Origin: Lithospermum erythrorhizon
Lineage: Eukaryota; Streptophyta; Magnoliopsida; Boraginales; Boraginaceae
Length of the DNA stretch: 64,000 bases
Direction: 5' to 3'
Assembly (NCBI GenBank): GCA_019722365.1
Contig: JADFUC010001289.1
Span: forward strand, 1-64,000
Within the stretch, counting starts at the first letter, position 1, and every line of letters begins with the position of its first letter. A program made the translations under genes and the position numbers. Of the stretch, positions 23,521-35,496 are shown piece after piece. Under the pieces are notes generated by a model. It had not been told where the DNA came from. It was given only the letters and a program-made list of their open reading frames with translations, and did no database searches.

Positions 23521-26180
23521 AAGAGGGACACAAAATTCTGCTTCTTGCTGAACAAACAAACAAGATTGTTTCCCCAAAAGAAACATCCCCCTGAAGTGCT
23601 TTTCCTATCCTCAGTGTTTCCAGCCCAATCAGCATCACAATATCCAACAAGCGAACGGTTAGTGTCAATGGTATAAAGTAGACCATAATCAGACGTACCT
23701 TGAACATACTTGATTACCCTTTTTACCAGGTTCAAATGGCTCTCCTTAGGATCAGCTTGGTATCTAGTACAAACTCCTAGTGAGTGGCCTATGTTTGGTC
23801 TACTTGTAGTCAAATAGAGTAAGCTTCCAACCATGCTCCAATAGCCACTAACTTCTACAGATTTCCTATTCTCATCCGTAGTTACCTTTACATGTGTAGC
23901 AAGTGGACTTCTCTTTGGCTTTGAAGTTTCCAATCCAAATTTCTTCACAATATTTTCTGCATATTTTGATTGAGAAATAAATATGCTATCTTTCATCTTC
24001 CTGATTTGAAACCCCAAGAAGTACTTGAGCTCACTTATCATGCTCATTTCGAATTCTACCTCCATCTATTGGACGAACTGTTTGACCAATTAGTTTGACA
24101 CCCCTCCAAACATTATATCATCAACATATATTTGAGCTACCATCATCTGATTCTTTTCCTTTTTAATGAATAAGGTGTTATCAACTCCCCCTCTGGTGTA
24201 CCCATTCTTCAAAAAAAGATTGTCAGTCTGTCATACCATGCCCTAAGGGCCTGCTTAAGTCCATACAGAGCCTTTTTAAGTCTATAGACATGCTCCAGAT
24301 ATGTACTATCAATGAAGCCCTTAGGTTGCTCAACGTAGACTTCTTCTTATACAACTCCATTGAGAAAGGCACTCTTGACATCCATTTGATACAGTTTGAA
24401 CTTTAGCATGCAAGCAAGAGATAGAAGTAACTTGATAGATTCGAGCCTTGCCACTGGAGCAAATGTCTCCTCAAAGTCCACTCCCTCAATCTGGGTGTAA
24501 CCAATCCTGCCTTATTTCTGGTGACATTCCCAAATTCATCAGATTTATTCTTGAATATCCACTTAGTTCCTATAACATTGTAGTTATCAGGTCGAGCAAC
24601 CAGTTTCCACATATCATTATTGTCAAATTGTATCAATTCTTCCTGCATAGCATTGATCCAATACTCATCCAGTAGTTCAGTCTTCACATCCTTTGACTCT
24701 TCCTTACAGATGAAGCATGTTTCATCCTATAGTCAACTCTATCCTTTTTCCACGTGGTCATCCCTTGATCGAGCTGTCCGATTATGTTATCGAATCGATG
24801 ATCTCTCTGAATTCTGACAGCTGGTTCAATCCCACTATCATCATCTGTTGGTTTGATATTATGTACTCCCTCTATCTGATCATCTGGATTGGTGTTGACT
24901 GTTGGAGGGACTGTTAGCGTTAGATCATCTTCTTTAGTTGTAGGGGTCTCCTAATATATCACTTTGACATTGATAGACTCCATGATTACCTATATGCGCT
25001 TGTTGTACACCCTCAGAGCTCTGCTGTTCCTGGAATATCCCAAAAAGATACCTTCATCACTCTTGACATCAAACTTTTGTCTTTGCTCCCTATCAGCCAA
25101 AATGTAGCACACACTCCCAAAAATATGGAAATATTACACATTTGTGTTTCTCTTCCTCCATATTTCATATGAGGTAGTGTGGGTGCCAGGTCTAAGGGTA
25201 ATTCTGTTGTAGATATGGCACGCAGTATTGAGAGCCTCAGCCCAGAACATGATAGGAATTTGTTTGGCATGTAACATGACACGTGCCATTTCATGAAGGG
25301 TTCTGTTTTTTCTTTCAACAATTTCATTCTGTTGTGGAGTAATGGGAGCTGAGAATTCATCTTTGATACCATCTAGACTACAAAATTCTTGAAACCTCGA
25401 GTTCTCAAATTCTTTCCCATGGTCACTCTAAATAGCCATAATGTTCACCTCTTTTTCCCTCTAAATATGAGTTGCTAGTTGCTTAAAGACTTCATTAGTG
25501 TCCAATTTTTCCTTGATAAATTCAACCCATGTGTATCTTGAGAAGTCATCTACACATACATACACATACTTCTTCCCAGCAATGCTCTCCACCTACATTG
25601 GTCCCATTAAATCCATATGTACCAATTCTAACATCCTGGCAGCGACCACCTATTGTAACAGCTGGTGTGACACTTTCGTCTGCTTCCCAATCTAACACTC
25701 ACCATAGACTTTCTCTTTTACCACTAAAGATGGTAAACCACGTACAGCTCCCTTAGCTACCAATTGTTGGATATTCCGGTAATTTGTATGTCCAAGCTTC
25801 TTGTGCCACAGTTCAGTATCTTCTTGAACTCTGCTGGATAAAGCTTTTTATGGAGTCCAGAGGTAGCAATTATCAGTAGACCGGCTCTTCTGCATGATGA
25901 GTTTATCACTTTGATTGTTCACACAGCGGGTCTCTTTGCTGAAGGCAACCTTGATACCACTGTCATATAGTTGGTTGATACTAATAAGATTTGTTGTGAG
26001 TCGTTCAACAAGAAATACATCTTCCAATCTAGGTAGCCCTTCAACATTCAACGACCCGTTACCAATGATTCTACCTCTTTCTCCTCCAAAAAATGTTACA
26101 TAGTCATTCCTTACTACCTTAATGTTAATCAAATATTATTTGTTGCTAGTCATGTGCCTCGAGCACCCACTATCCAAGTA
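23521..26180 (-). pseudogene. copia pol: protease, integrase, RT, RNase H
   Basis: Reading leftward on the minus strand: protease motif LDSGCSRHMT at about 26177-26148; GAG-pre-integrase (WHKKLGHTN and MDLMGP, the first integrase catalytic Asp region) about 25810-25590; integrase C-terminal part within 25372-25013; reverse transcriptase from 24687 (ALQEELIQF-like start, WKLVARP, GTKWIFKNK), with the catalytic YVDD at 24128-24117; then RT end and RNase H in a 200-codon frame 24065-23463 (YFLGFQI, YCDADWAG, RKSTSGGCFFWGN). Catalytic text survives in places, but several stops and frame changes (e.g. near 24520, 24690, 25430) break the polyprotein. Codons 23520-23463 of the last frame are already the inserted LTR. 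Confidence 0.85.
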
Positions 26181-27839
26181 TCATCCGGTCCAGACCGTTG
26201 CTTTTAGAGATGTGAACACCACATGACTCACCACGCACTGACTTCTTCCTCACCCACTGCATCTTGGATTGAGTGTATTTGTTTCGTCCTCTCCCATATA
26301 CTTTTTAGCAGTACGGGACTATATGTCGCTTCTTTCCATAGTGGTAGCACCTCTAGTTGAACTTCCATTTGCAGTATTGATTTGGTCTTGTTCCAGTAGC
26401 TACAAATGTTCCATTTGGAGTCTTGATTTCGTCTCTTTCTTCCAATTTTCACCAGAGTAACCAACTCCCGTGTTATCACCATTTCTCTTCCTTTGTAGGA
26501 GAATCTCATCAAGAACAACGGTACTTGAGTTCATCATCGTTATACCTTTGATCATTCCCTAAACCTTTTCTTCAAGAATGCAGATTTCCATTTTGTGTTG
26601 TTCAACACAATTCAACATCGTTCTGTTTCTCCTGCAGTGTAGGCCTGATTCAATTTGGACAATTTCATAAACACCATTTGATGATTGGCCATTAGCTCTT
26701 CCTCAGTGATATCTCCTTCATCATCACTCATGTTGTCCGTCGAGCAGTCAATGACAGTTGGACTGACTGTCGACTCCTTTGTGTCTCTGGCAGTGAAGGC
26801 AACAAAGTTGCTGACCTTGTTATCACTCCTTCTACATCAGATTCATCATCAGACAGAGTGGTGTAGTAGCTTTAGGATTTCTTTTTGACATAATTGGGAC
26901 ATTCTACTTGTATGTGCCCAAAACCTTTCGTATTCCCTACACTGTATTCTTTTTGCTTTGTATTGCTGATTACCACCACTATTGGATCTTCCAAATTTTG
27001 AGTTCTTTCATCCCTTGTCAATCCATTTGTTAGACATACTTGGATTACTTCCCTCAGAATGAGGTTTCTTGTTGAATCATTTCAGAGTCTTGTTGAAATT
27101 TTTTGACAATAAGCTCATAGTTTCGGCAAGATCCTCCTCCTCTTTGTCTTCACAGCTAGCCTGCAAGGCTATCCCTTTCCTTTTGTTAGACTCCATAGAT
27201 TCAAACATCATCTCAAAAGTGGTGAGATTCTTGATCAGCTCATCGAACCTCATGGTTGTTAGATCATGTGCTTCCTACTGGGCCGTAACCTTTCCTCGAG
27301 CAAACCTTTCGTAAGAGTTTTAGCACTTTTCCTAATTAACTTCGTTGATCATCCTTTGTGAACAAAGCAAGAGATTCGCTTTGCTAAGTCCTTGATTTTG
27401 GAGTTGTAGGTAGAAATAACTATCATCTTCCTTAATTCTGTGGTTTCCCATCGAGTGAACAATGTTTCCTCACATTCTCACCTTCTGAGTTCCTTTATAG
27501 GCGGTCTGCAAAATCTCCCATGCCTCTTTAGCCATAGTGCATGAGATCATTTCGCTTGAAATTACCTCAAAGATCAACGCACGTAATATGTTGTTCAAAG
27601 CCTCATATGTTCCCCAAAGACAGTTCTGCTTCATCATTTGTCCACTACTTCTTTTTTACTACAAAGAACTCCTTCAAGATTATTTTGAGCTGGGTTGTCC
27701 ATCCAATGAGCACAGTCTTCCATATTTTCATGTCGACTGACCTCAAAAAAGGAGTCATCTCTACTTTCCACTAAGTATAATTAGTCCTATCAAGTAGTGG
27801 GGGACGAGTAATTGAGCTCCCTTCTTTGACTCCTTCCAT
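26181..27839 (-). pseudogene. copia gag with in-frame stop and broken zinc knuckle
   Basis: The gag start ATG is at 27839, followed by MEGVKEGSSITRPPLLDRTN, then a TAG stop at 27773-27771 where relatives have a sense codon (usually an aromatic residue). The DUF4219/UBN2-type capsid follows in fragments (27720-27070). The CCHC zinc knuckle lies at about 26945-26900. Its spacing is disturbed by a one-base shift, and the second cysteine is replaced by tyrosine (C-R-E-Y). Several further stops occur before the protease motif. Gag forms the virus-like particle in this family; this copy cannot. Confidence 0.75.
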
Positions 27840-27873
27840 TAGTTTATCTGGACCTCACTTTGTATGTCAAGAG

Positions 27874-27887
27874 TCACCAATACCAAT
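27874..27887 (-). other. degenerate primer-binding site
   Basis: On the minus strand ATTGGTATTGGTGA follows directly after the LTR end (..TTTTTCA at 27888). Plant copia elements usually have a run complementary to initiator tRNA-Met, TGGTATCAGAGC, at this place; the first seven bases fit and the rest has diverged. Confidence 0.6.
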
Positions 27888-28710
27888 TGAAAAAGAAAAC
27901 TATCTCTCGTGAATGACCAGCCAGCACTAACTGTCAATAGTCAGAAAAACAACAAAGACAAGAAAAATATTAAAAGCAATAAAGTAAAGAACGACAAAGT
28001 GTGGTAATTCGCCTTTGGTGCCAACGTAGCACCTAAGTCCTGGCGGCACAATTGGGTGGGAGAACTCCACTATAATGATGAAGAAATTGAAGGCAAGAAA
28101 CTACCTAATACTCCATTCTACTACACCCTAGCTCTACTCCAACTAGCTTCAAGACTAGATCCACCTATCTTCTATTCTCCCACGTCAACACTCTCCCAGT
28201 GTTCGACTTATAATCGTTTCCCAATTTAAAATGCTCTCAATGACTGTTATAACAAAGTGTTATTAACAATCGTACATTAGTTATAAGTTTAGAGAGTTCT
28301 CCTAACAAAACTATCCTACACTCAACACAGGTTGCTTGATCACAACTCACACGAATGCTCTGAAGATGAACAAACAATATGTGTGGTAGTCACAATTCTT
28401 GACCTTGAGATATTTATATAGTGTAGGTACGTATTGACTCCGGTCTTCAAAATGATAAGGACTCTCAAATAAGAAGAGTCTCATCCAACTCCATCACTTG
28501 CTAACAATCTTTATCACATCACACAAAGTTTATCATATCTTCAAAACTTTCTTATCTGGATAAGGCCGAATCAATCAACTCAATCTCCTTACAAGTGAAA
28601 CACAAACACGAAATCTTGGCCGCTTTAACACTCGAACAATTGCAAACACTTCGAGAACTCCATGCCACGCTAAACGCCAATGGGCTTATAACACCGGTAC
28701 TGTGCCAACA
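27888..28710 (-). repeat. 5' LTR of the Sirevirus-like element
   Basis: Homologous to 19719-20498. On the minus strand it may start TGTTGGCACAG at 28710 and it ends ..TTTTTCA at 27888, next to the primer-binding-like site. A minus-strand TATA region (ACTATATAAATATC) lies near 28422-28409. Confidence 0.65.
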
Positions 28711-29269
28711 AATTAAACGCCAACTTAAACCATATTAGTCATGTTGATTTAATTATAGTAAAGTTTTTTTTTAAATTCAATTTTAAGTGCATTATTTTCA
28801 TCTATATATATATAAAAAACATTATTAGTACTTTCCATAATTTTAGTCCACATGATAACAGTGGTATGCGATTCAAATACAGTAGAATTACACATATATA
28901 TTTATACTCATCAGTCATTAATACTCCGTATGTATTTTATAACATGAATTTAAAGCCATCAATAAAGAACCTAATCAGCTAAAAAAAATTTGTGTGAAAC
29001 CGTCACACTAACTCTCAAACAAGTAGACTAAAGTAATCTAGTAATGGTTCAAAATATACACTAAATTTTTCACCATATTTGATAAGCAAATCAAGAATTC
29101 AAATGAAGAATATTATATTTAGATGAACATTTAATAAGAAAATGAAATATTGTAAAAGTTGTAGAAGAAATAATATTTAGAAGATAAATAATTTAATAAT
29201 CAAATGAAGTCATATAGATTCATAAATAGCAAAAAATTGAGAGTTTTTAAGCAAAAAAAGAGAGTCTTA
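28711..29269. other. intergenic, no gene
   Basis: AT-rich. No gene is supported. A TACTCCGTA nonamer lies at 28922-28930. Confidence 0.5.
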
Positions 29270-29355
29270 AAAGTTAAAAATTTAAAGTTGCCAAGATTTG
29301 AACCACTACTGTTTTACTTGACACAATTTCATTACTAACCAATTGAGCTAATACG
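29270..29355 (-). mobile_element. tRNA-derived SINE
   Basis: On the minus strand there is an A box (TAGCTCAATTGGTTAG, 29350-29335) and 31 bp further a B box (GGTTCAAATCTTGG, 29304-29291), the spacing of a tRNA-type pol III promoter. The sequence cannot fold as a full tRNA, because its acceptor arms do not pair. It is followed by A/T-rich tail sequence. This pattern marks a SINE. Confidence 0.6.
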
Positions 29356-29628
29356 ATTTTTGGTGATTCGTCTGAACAACATTGAACAATGTCACATCAG
29401 CCCATGCCCTCAAGGTCCCTGCCTGGTATACCACGGAGGAGTTAATCGCTGGATGTCCCACAATTGATCAGTGGACTAGAACTTTCCTGTTAACCACTTC
29501 AATACAAGGCTCGCTCTTTATGGGAGTCGAACCCACATTGCATGAAGATAGAGGCGAGGGTGCTGGAACCTAGTATAGCACTCTAATTCATTACCAGTTG
29601 AATATATAATACATATTTTCGATACGAG

Positions 29629-31340
29629 TTAATTGCCGATTTAGTCCTAGATAGTGGGACGAAGTTGCACTTTAGTCTCAGATGTTAGACTATATGATAA
29701 CCTAAAAGGGGGGGTGAATTATGTTATAACTGAATTTTATACCCAATTTTCGGATTAATAAAATTCTTAAGGTCAAATACCCAACAACCTCTTTTTAGCA
29801 CTTTGTGTCTGATCACTTAGGATACAAAGTCCAATCAAATAGTCCTACACAAATATGATCATGCAATAGATAAATAAATGCTTATTTGATTTATTATGAC
29901 AAATCCTTAACTCTTGAGCATACACAATTAATATCTAAACACGTTTAGTCAATTTGTCCAATTCTCTATTAAGTTAGGCAATAACTCTCAATCAAGCGAA
30001 TAATCAATTACACAATTATAAAGCATAACAATATGTAACAATAAACAAGAGAGTCGGGAGGATGTAGAATGCAAACTCGACACGGTGTTTAATGAGCTTC
30101 AAGAAACCTAGCGCTCGACCCTCGCCTTTTCAACCTTGGGATTTTAAATGTAACCTCATATATATTATTTGGAGTTCAACCACTGTATGCAGAAGGGCAA
30201 ACAACTCAATATATACCGCCTAGCTAACCCACTAAACTACCTAGCTACGCCTAAATTCCAACCACTGGTATCAAGCGACCTCGAGGTCCTCCGAAGGCTC
30301 AAGATCTACCCAACCTTGAACAACATTCTAGCTACTACTAAAAGCGATTAGCATTTCCTAGAAAATGTTAATAATCAGAGGGAAAGGTTTAGAAAAATTG
30401 CCTGAAAGTGGTGTTTAAATATTTATGGTGTAAGATTGGAGGTCAAACGGTTAAAAACGGCCAAATTTCGGACCCAAACGGCTGTAGTAACGGCCCCAAA
30501 TGAGGCTGACTCAAGGGCCATTTAAAACTCTTGAAAACAAAAGTTTCTGCCTCTCAACACATGTGTAACGGCTTCCGTAACGGCCTCCATAGAGCCCCGA
30601 TTGCTCACTAGACAGCCCAACTTAAAGATTCATTTCACTCTTCGTTATAACTCCGATTTTGACGATTCAAAAAGGGTTGAAAAGATAATTTCAAACTCTT
30701 TAATACAATGATATCAAATCCTACTTTTATAAATATTATAATTTTTAAAATATTTTCTTTTGACAAAACATTCTTAAAACATTGAAACGGTTAATAACTT
30801 TTTTTTGTCAATAACGACTTGAAAAATATCTCCTTTGTAAGATCTTCAACTCAGATTATTCAAGAGACTTTAAACTATTATTGGAAGCTAACTTTTACCT
30901 TTGTAAGAGCTTTGCATCCATAGTACCATTACTCGACTATTTTAGCACTCTTGAATACTTTTCTTCTTTGAATCCATTTGACATTGCATCGTTCTTTGAA
31001 GATCTTGACTTCTCAATGCCAATGGTTTGTCCTTGCTAAATAAGTATATCACTTTGAAATCTTCCGCAAATATCTTTCTAGCATGACTACATAAATACAC
31101 TTAATCACACATGTTAGATAGTAAATCAATATTTTAGTAATCATCAAAACCAAGAGTACGGACCCATAGCCCAACATCAGATAGTTACATTGTTGCAGAT
31201 TAGTCCTTGAAAGTCACACAAGTGTACGTTGTAGTATACTCCCCGAAAGTGACAAATGTTGCATATTCGACCATATTCTTTCGGGGACCATACTGTAATA
31301 TTTTACACTTTCAGGGACCATACTACAACACTTGTACCAC
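29629..31340. mobile_element. Mutator-like fold-back element, interrupted
   Basis: The left part (29629-29682) has the GTTAATTGCCGATTTAGTCC and GTTGCACTTTAGTC motifs seen at the ends of the Mutator-like elements at 35497 and 44505. The continuation is at 31177 after the nested LTR. It contains inverted copies of GTTGTAGTATG(G/A)TCCC(T/C)GAAAGTG (31220-31260 against 31270-31330), so it can fold back on itself. The right end is not resolved. Confidence 0.45.
29683..31176 (-). mobile_element. solo LTR with perfect target duplication
   Basis: The block begins TGTTAGAC (29683) and ends GCCCAACA (31176). It is flanked by identical TCAGA at 29678-29682 and 31177-31181. On the minus strand it starts TGTTGGGCTATGGG and ends with a C-rich stretch (AATTCACCCCCCC) before CTAACA, a frequent feature of plant copia LTR ends. 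A minus-strand TATA-like box (CATAAATATTTAAAC) lies near 30426-30412. At 1494 bp with no internal domain it is a solo LTR. It is inserted in a Mutator-like element. Confidence 0.85.
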
Positions 31341-32154
31341 TTTTGGGGAATAATATAAATAAATATAACTATCTCTGACATAAATATAACTGTCTCTAAT
31401 TATCCTATCAAATCGACAATTATCTCTTATCGATACTATGAATGTCATGTCAAAATACTCGAATTACAATGTATAGTACACGAGGAATAATTCTAGATTT
31501 ATCCTATATGTTATATATATATATATATCTGACGCCATCTGAAATAATTTAGCAATATAAGTAGTGATGAGTAACGTACGTAACAAATCAAATATGAGGA
31601 CGGTGATGAGTGGAAATAATGATCAAGGAGGCAGGGAGCACTGGGGTTTCAACATTTGAAATCATGCACTCTTTTGAAAATTTATATGTTGACCTATTTC
31701 TTTTATATCGGACGATAAGTTCGACTATGAATTTTTCAAACCACTAATGGATTATGGCATGGTTGCTTAATCTTGGAGGTGTTATTTTGTACATTGACTA
31801 CTCTTCTACATCTATGGAAGTTTGACAAATGCATGCTCATCACCAGGCAATTAATATGTAGTCTTATTACAGTTCAACATTGACAAAGGAATTAAACAAA
31901 TTCAAAAAAGGTTAAAGCATGTTTATTGTAAAAATAAACTCACACTAATGACTGAGGCTCATGGAATTCCACTCAAGAGGCTAATCGCGACGTGCCTTAA
32001 TCGGGTCGTGGGACGAGAGCATCCTTAAACCACTTCAATATTTGCATTACGCCACTTCGCGACTAACCTACATCATACGAAGAGTGCTTGCGTATTGTTA
32101 CATTGGTATGATATTACTAAATGGGATTTTATTATTGAATGTAAGAACTTTATT
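31341..32154. other. intergenic, no gene
   Basis: AT-rich, with a (TA)n run near 31510-31528. I see no gene. Confidence 0.5.
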
Positions 32155-32610
32155 TATAGCTAGAGCCGTAACCGAGGCGTGAACGAGGTGGTTAATTTTT
32201 TGTCCGGCTCGTTTCGTAAACGAGCCTTAAACTCGGCTTGGCTTGATGATTTTATATAGCCGAGCCAATCTCGAGGCGAGCATCGAGTTAGCTCACTTAT
32301 TTCAAAATCCAAATGCAATTGGATTATCAAAATTAGATTAACTAATCAATTAATAAAATTATTTAACAATTAACAAACAAGCAAATTAATTTGTAATAGA
32401 GGTTAACATTAATAAAAGAGATTTAATAACAAAATAATAGTAAGAGATTTAAAAAATACAAAATTATAATAAAATTTTCGTAATAAAAGAAGTATGAATG
32501 TGGTAAACGAGCGAGCTTCCTCGGAGGAAGCTCGCCGAGCTAATGAGCCTAGAAGTCAGCTCCAGGCTCGACTCAAATCAGACCTAGCTAAGCTTTGAAC
32601 CCCAACTCAC
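32155..32610. mobile_element. GAGC-rich hAT-like relic
   Basis: Many inverted copies of CGAGC(C/T) / GGCTCG cluster at both ends (32163-32310 and 32505-32600), while the middle is AT-rich. The arrangement recalls small hAT elements with GC-rich subterminal repeats. No exact termini or 8-bp duplication could be confirmed. Confidence 0.4.
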
Positions 32611-33063
32611 CCGAATCAAACCAAGCAATCCTCTCAATTTTACTCGGATCATGCACAACTCTATTCATATCCTTTCTAAACCTAATTTACACTATATATA
32701 CTGACAATGCAAGATGAAAGGTGTGAAGTAACCAAACTAAAAAAGTTGCCGTTTAATCTTATTTGAATGGTACTCCATTCCTATTTGAATTTTAAAACTT
32801 TTTTCCCTAACAGAATAGATTTTTCTTTTTTAATTTACTTTTTTGAAATAGAAAATAAAGAGTCTTAATGATTCTCTCTGAAAATTGAACCATATACACA
32901 TGAATTCAAAATTTCAATTTTCGAAAGAGTATCAATCCACTTCTTAATGTGTAATAAATGATGGAACATATTTACTCATAACATCTTGGAATGATAATTG
33001 CACCTTTAATTTTCCTCTGAGAGGCTTGTGGTCCATTCACATATATAGTACTAATACCATTTC

Positions 33064-33280
33064 TAAAAAATTATCACATTTTGACATTTTAATAATTGAA
33101 TTTTGACCATAAATATTTTTATTAGATTTAGATAAAGACGAAAATATATCAAATCTAGTTAATTTAAAACGTATTTTTTATCGATATTTTTTTCATAAAA
33201 TATTATAAACTACAAATAAAATATTTATTATCAAAGTTTTTAAATATTAAAAGTCAAAAAGAAAAATGCCATAATCTTTT
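33064..33280. mobile_element. MITE with long inverted ends
   Basis: The ends are about 60-bp imperfect inverted repeats: AATTATCACATTTTGACATT on the left against AGATTATGGCATTTTTCTTT (reverse of the right end), followed by matching TTAATA..TTTGA..AATATTT segments. The interior is about 100 bp of AT-rich non-coding DNA. Confidence 0.5.
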
Positions 33281-35496
33281 AAAATATGAGTAACTGTTTC
33301 CATATTCGGATTAACAACTTCATACCAAACTTTTAAAATTTGAAGCGCAATATCATGATGTACCTCTATACATTTAATAGGAGCACAATTTAGTCCTCTT
33401 CAAGATATAAGTATTTGGTTTGCTGATCGTTCTATAGTCTGGTATATATGATCCAAGCTTTAATAAAGCGATGCCTCATGGTTTCTATTCTTCAAGGAGA
33501 TAATATATATTCTACTTTTTTGTAGCACTTACTCTAACTGTCCTTAGTTAGAAAATTTATTTTTTTCATAATTTCTAATACTGTATAATTGATACTATAT
33601 AATCGTACTCTTCATCGATAATTTAAGGGGAAAAAAACATATAGGTATCTGGTGGATAGTGCAATAAAAAAAAATTATAATAAAAACTCTATAAATTAAT
33701 AAATATGGCATCAAGTTAAATTTATTAATTTGGGAGAGTTATTAATTTATCATAATTACTAATTTATTAATTTAAGAGTTTTTAACAATACTAAGACATG
33801 TACATTTAATGATTTTTAAAATTTATTGAGATGGATCCAAAAGATGTAGAATCATACAGAAGATATCGGAAGATAGTAGAAATACAATAAGATAATAAGT
33901 AAATAGTATTAATTATTTTCATATTAGTTATAGTAATTACTTGATTTTAAATTTAATATTATTATCAAAAGCATTTGAGATTATACCTATAAATATAGAT
34001 GACACTAAAGATACTTAGCTTAAGAATATATTACTGCGAAAGGAAATCAGCTTTGGCTCTAAAACTTCAAAACTTTATGTTACACCAAACACAACACCGT
34101 AACTATCGGATGTTATAAAGTTAAAAATTAGACACAAATTCCAACAAGATTTTGAACTTTAAAAGAAAAAACAAACAACTATGTAGTCATATTTTTATTG
34201 TTGTAATAATTATGTATACAATTTCTAAGAATTATTAATTTATGATTTTCTTTGGGACCTATATTATAAAAAAGATTTTCCAAAAATTACATTTTAATAT
34301 TTTATCCATTTTTATAATTTTTTAACTGCTCAAGTCAGACCTACCAAATTTATAATTTTTGATTTTGATAATTGTACTTTTTTGGACTCAAATGATTTTT
34401 ATGTTTAATGTATAATAATATTGATATATCTAATGTGAGAGCATGTACTTTAGCTCCCCTAAAAATTTCTCTAAAATATATTTTCAAACATTATTTTTTG
34501 ATTTTTGGAGTAAGTTTTCCATAAATGTTCTTTAGCAGTTTCTCTATTAATCACTTCAATATTAAAAAAATAATAAGGAGAGTATAAATTTAAGTGCTGG
34601 CCATGGATGAATAATTTTAGAACCCGATTTATTTTGCAGAGAAATTTAAAAAAAAACCAATTTATTTTTCGTTTTTAGTGATTTCAGCCTCTATTTAACT
34701 TTAGGACTCACGCACACGCTTCCTCACAAATTGCTAGGGTCTTAAGCCTTCTAGGCCTTGGGTCATAGAGGGTGTTTAACGACTAAGCTTATTTTTTGTC
34801 AAAAGTTAATTTGGCAAAAAATAAGTTGAAAGAAGTGTTTGGCTGATCATTTTAACCTAAAACTTATAAGTTGAAATAAATAAAGTAGCAAATCCTAACT
34901 TATAAGACGAAAAAAAAAGTAACAACCACTCTCTACTTACCCTTAATCAATAGCGTCACAAAGATATAATTTTAGTTATACTAATTTTAGAATTTTACTT
35001 TATTGAAAAAATATTATATTTTAAAGTCATAAAATATAAATTTTTAATTATAATTATTTACCCTTTCAAATATTAAATTACTAATTTATTTATATCATTA
35101 AAAAAAGTGATATATAAATGAGATATCATATAAATCATTTTACCCTTTTTACAACTCAAAGAAAATTTATTTTTTCAAGATCCGCCAGACCTATATGAAA
35201 TTTAAATCCCTAAAGGACCCACTCCATCTTCGGACCGTCTTGCCCATGAAAATTATTCTCATCAAATATTACATTCAAATTAACAACTTTAATCTTAATT
35301 GTCAAAATCATAGACATTACAGTTTTAAATGAAACAAATAACTTTCATCTAAATAAAAATTATCTTCTGAGTGAAAAAGTAATTGAAATATAACAATTAA
35401 TACTATTTTCATCAAATATTATGTAACATACATAAAAATATTTGAGTTCAAAAATTATAAATCTCAATCATATAAATTCAAAATTTTGCAATTTGA
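33281..35496. other. AT-rich intergenic with MITE fragments
   Basis: No gene is supported. Fragments resemble MITEs: GTACTTTAGCTCCCC at 34444, and GGGTGTTTAACGACTAAGCT with inverted ACTTATAAG motifs at 34769-34910. Neither could be completed. Confidence 0.4.

Larger units (their letters stand above)
19719..28710 (-). mobile_element. Sirevirus-like Ty1/copia retrotransposon, degenerate
   Basis: A minus-strand element of about 9 kb bounded by two diverged LTRs (19719-20498 and 27888-28710). They share a 29-bp identical block including GTTTAGAGAGTTCTCCTAAC at 20041 and 28288. Order on the minus strand is 5' LTR, primer-binding-like site, gag, protease, integrase, reverse transcriptase, RNase H, a long 3' region, then the 3' LTR. 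The gag opening (KEGSSITRPPLLDRTNY) and the long region between RNase H and the 3' LTR fit the Sirevirus/Maximus lineage as I know it. Stops and frameshifts throughout make it inactive, and the solo LTR of another element is nested at 22685-23520. No clean target duplication was found (GAATT left, AATTA right). Confidence 0.75.

Noticed and set aside
23426..23707. 93-codon minus-strand frame
   Set aside because: It crosses the border between the inserted solo LTR and RNase H in a non-coding frame.
19719..28710. active retrotransposon
   Set aside because: Diverged LTRs, a stop in gag at 27773, frame breaks in pol and a split RNase H rule out activity.
29282..29355. possible tRNA gene
   Set aside because: A and B boxes are present, but the arms do not pair as a cloverleaf and there is no proper acceptor stem; a SINE explains it better. 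The same holds at 53620-53712 and 56690-56765.
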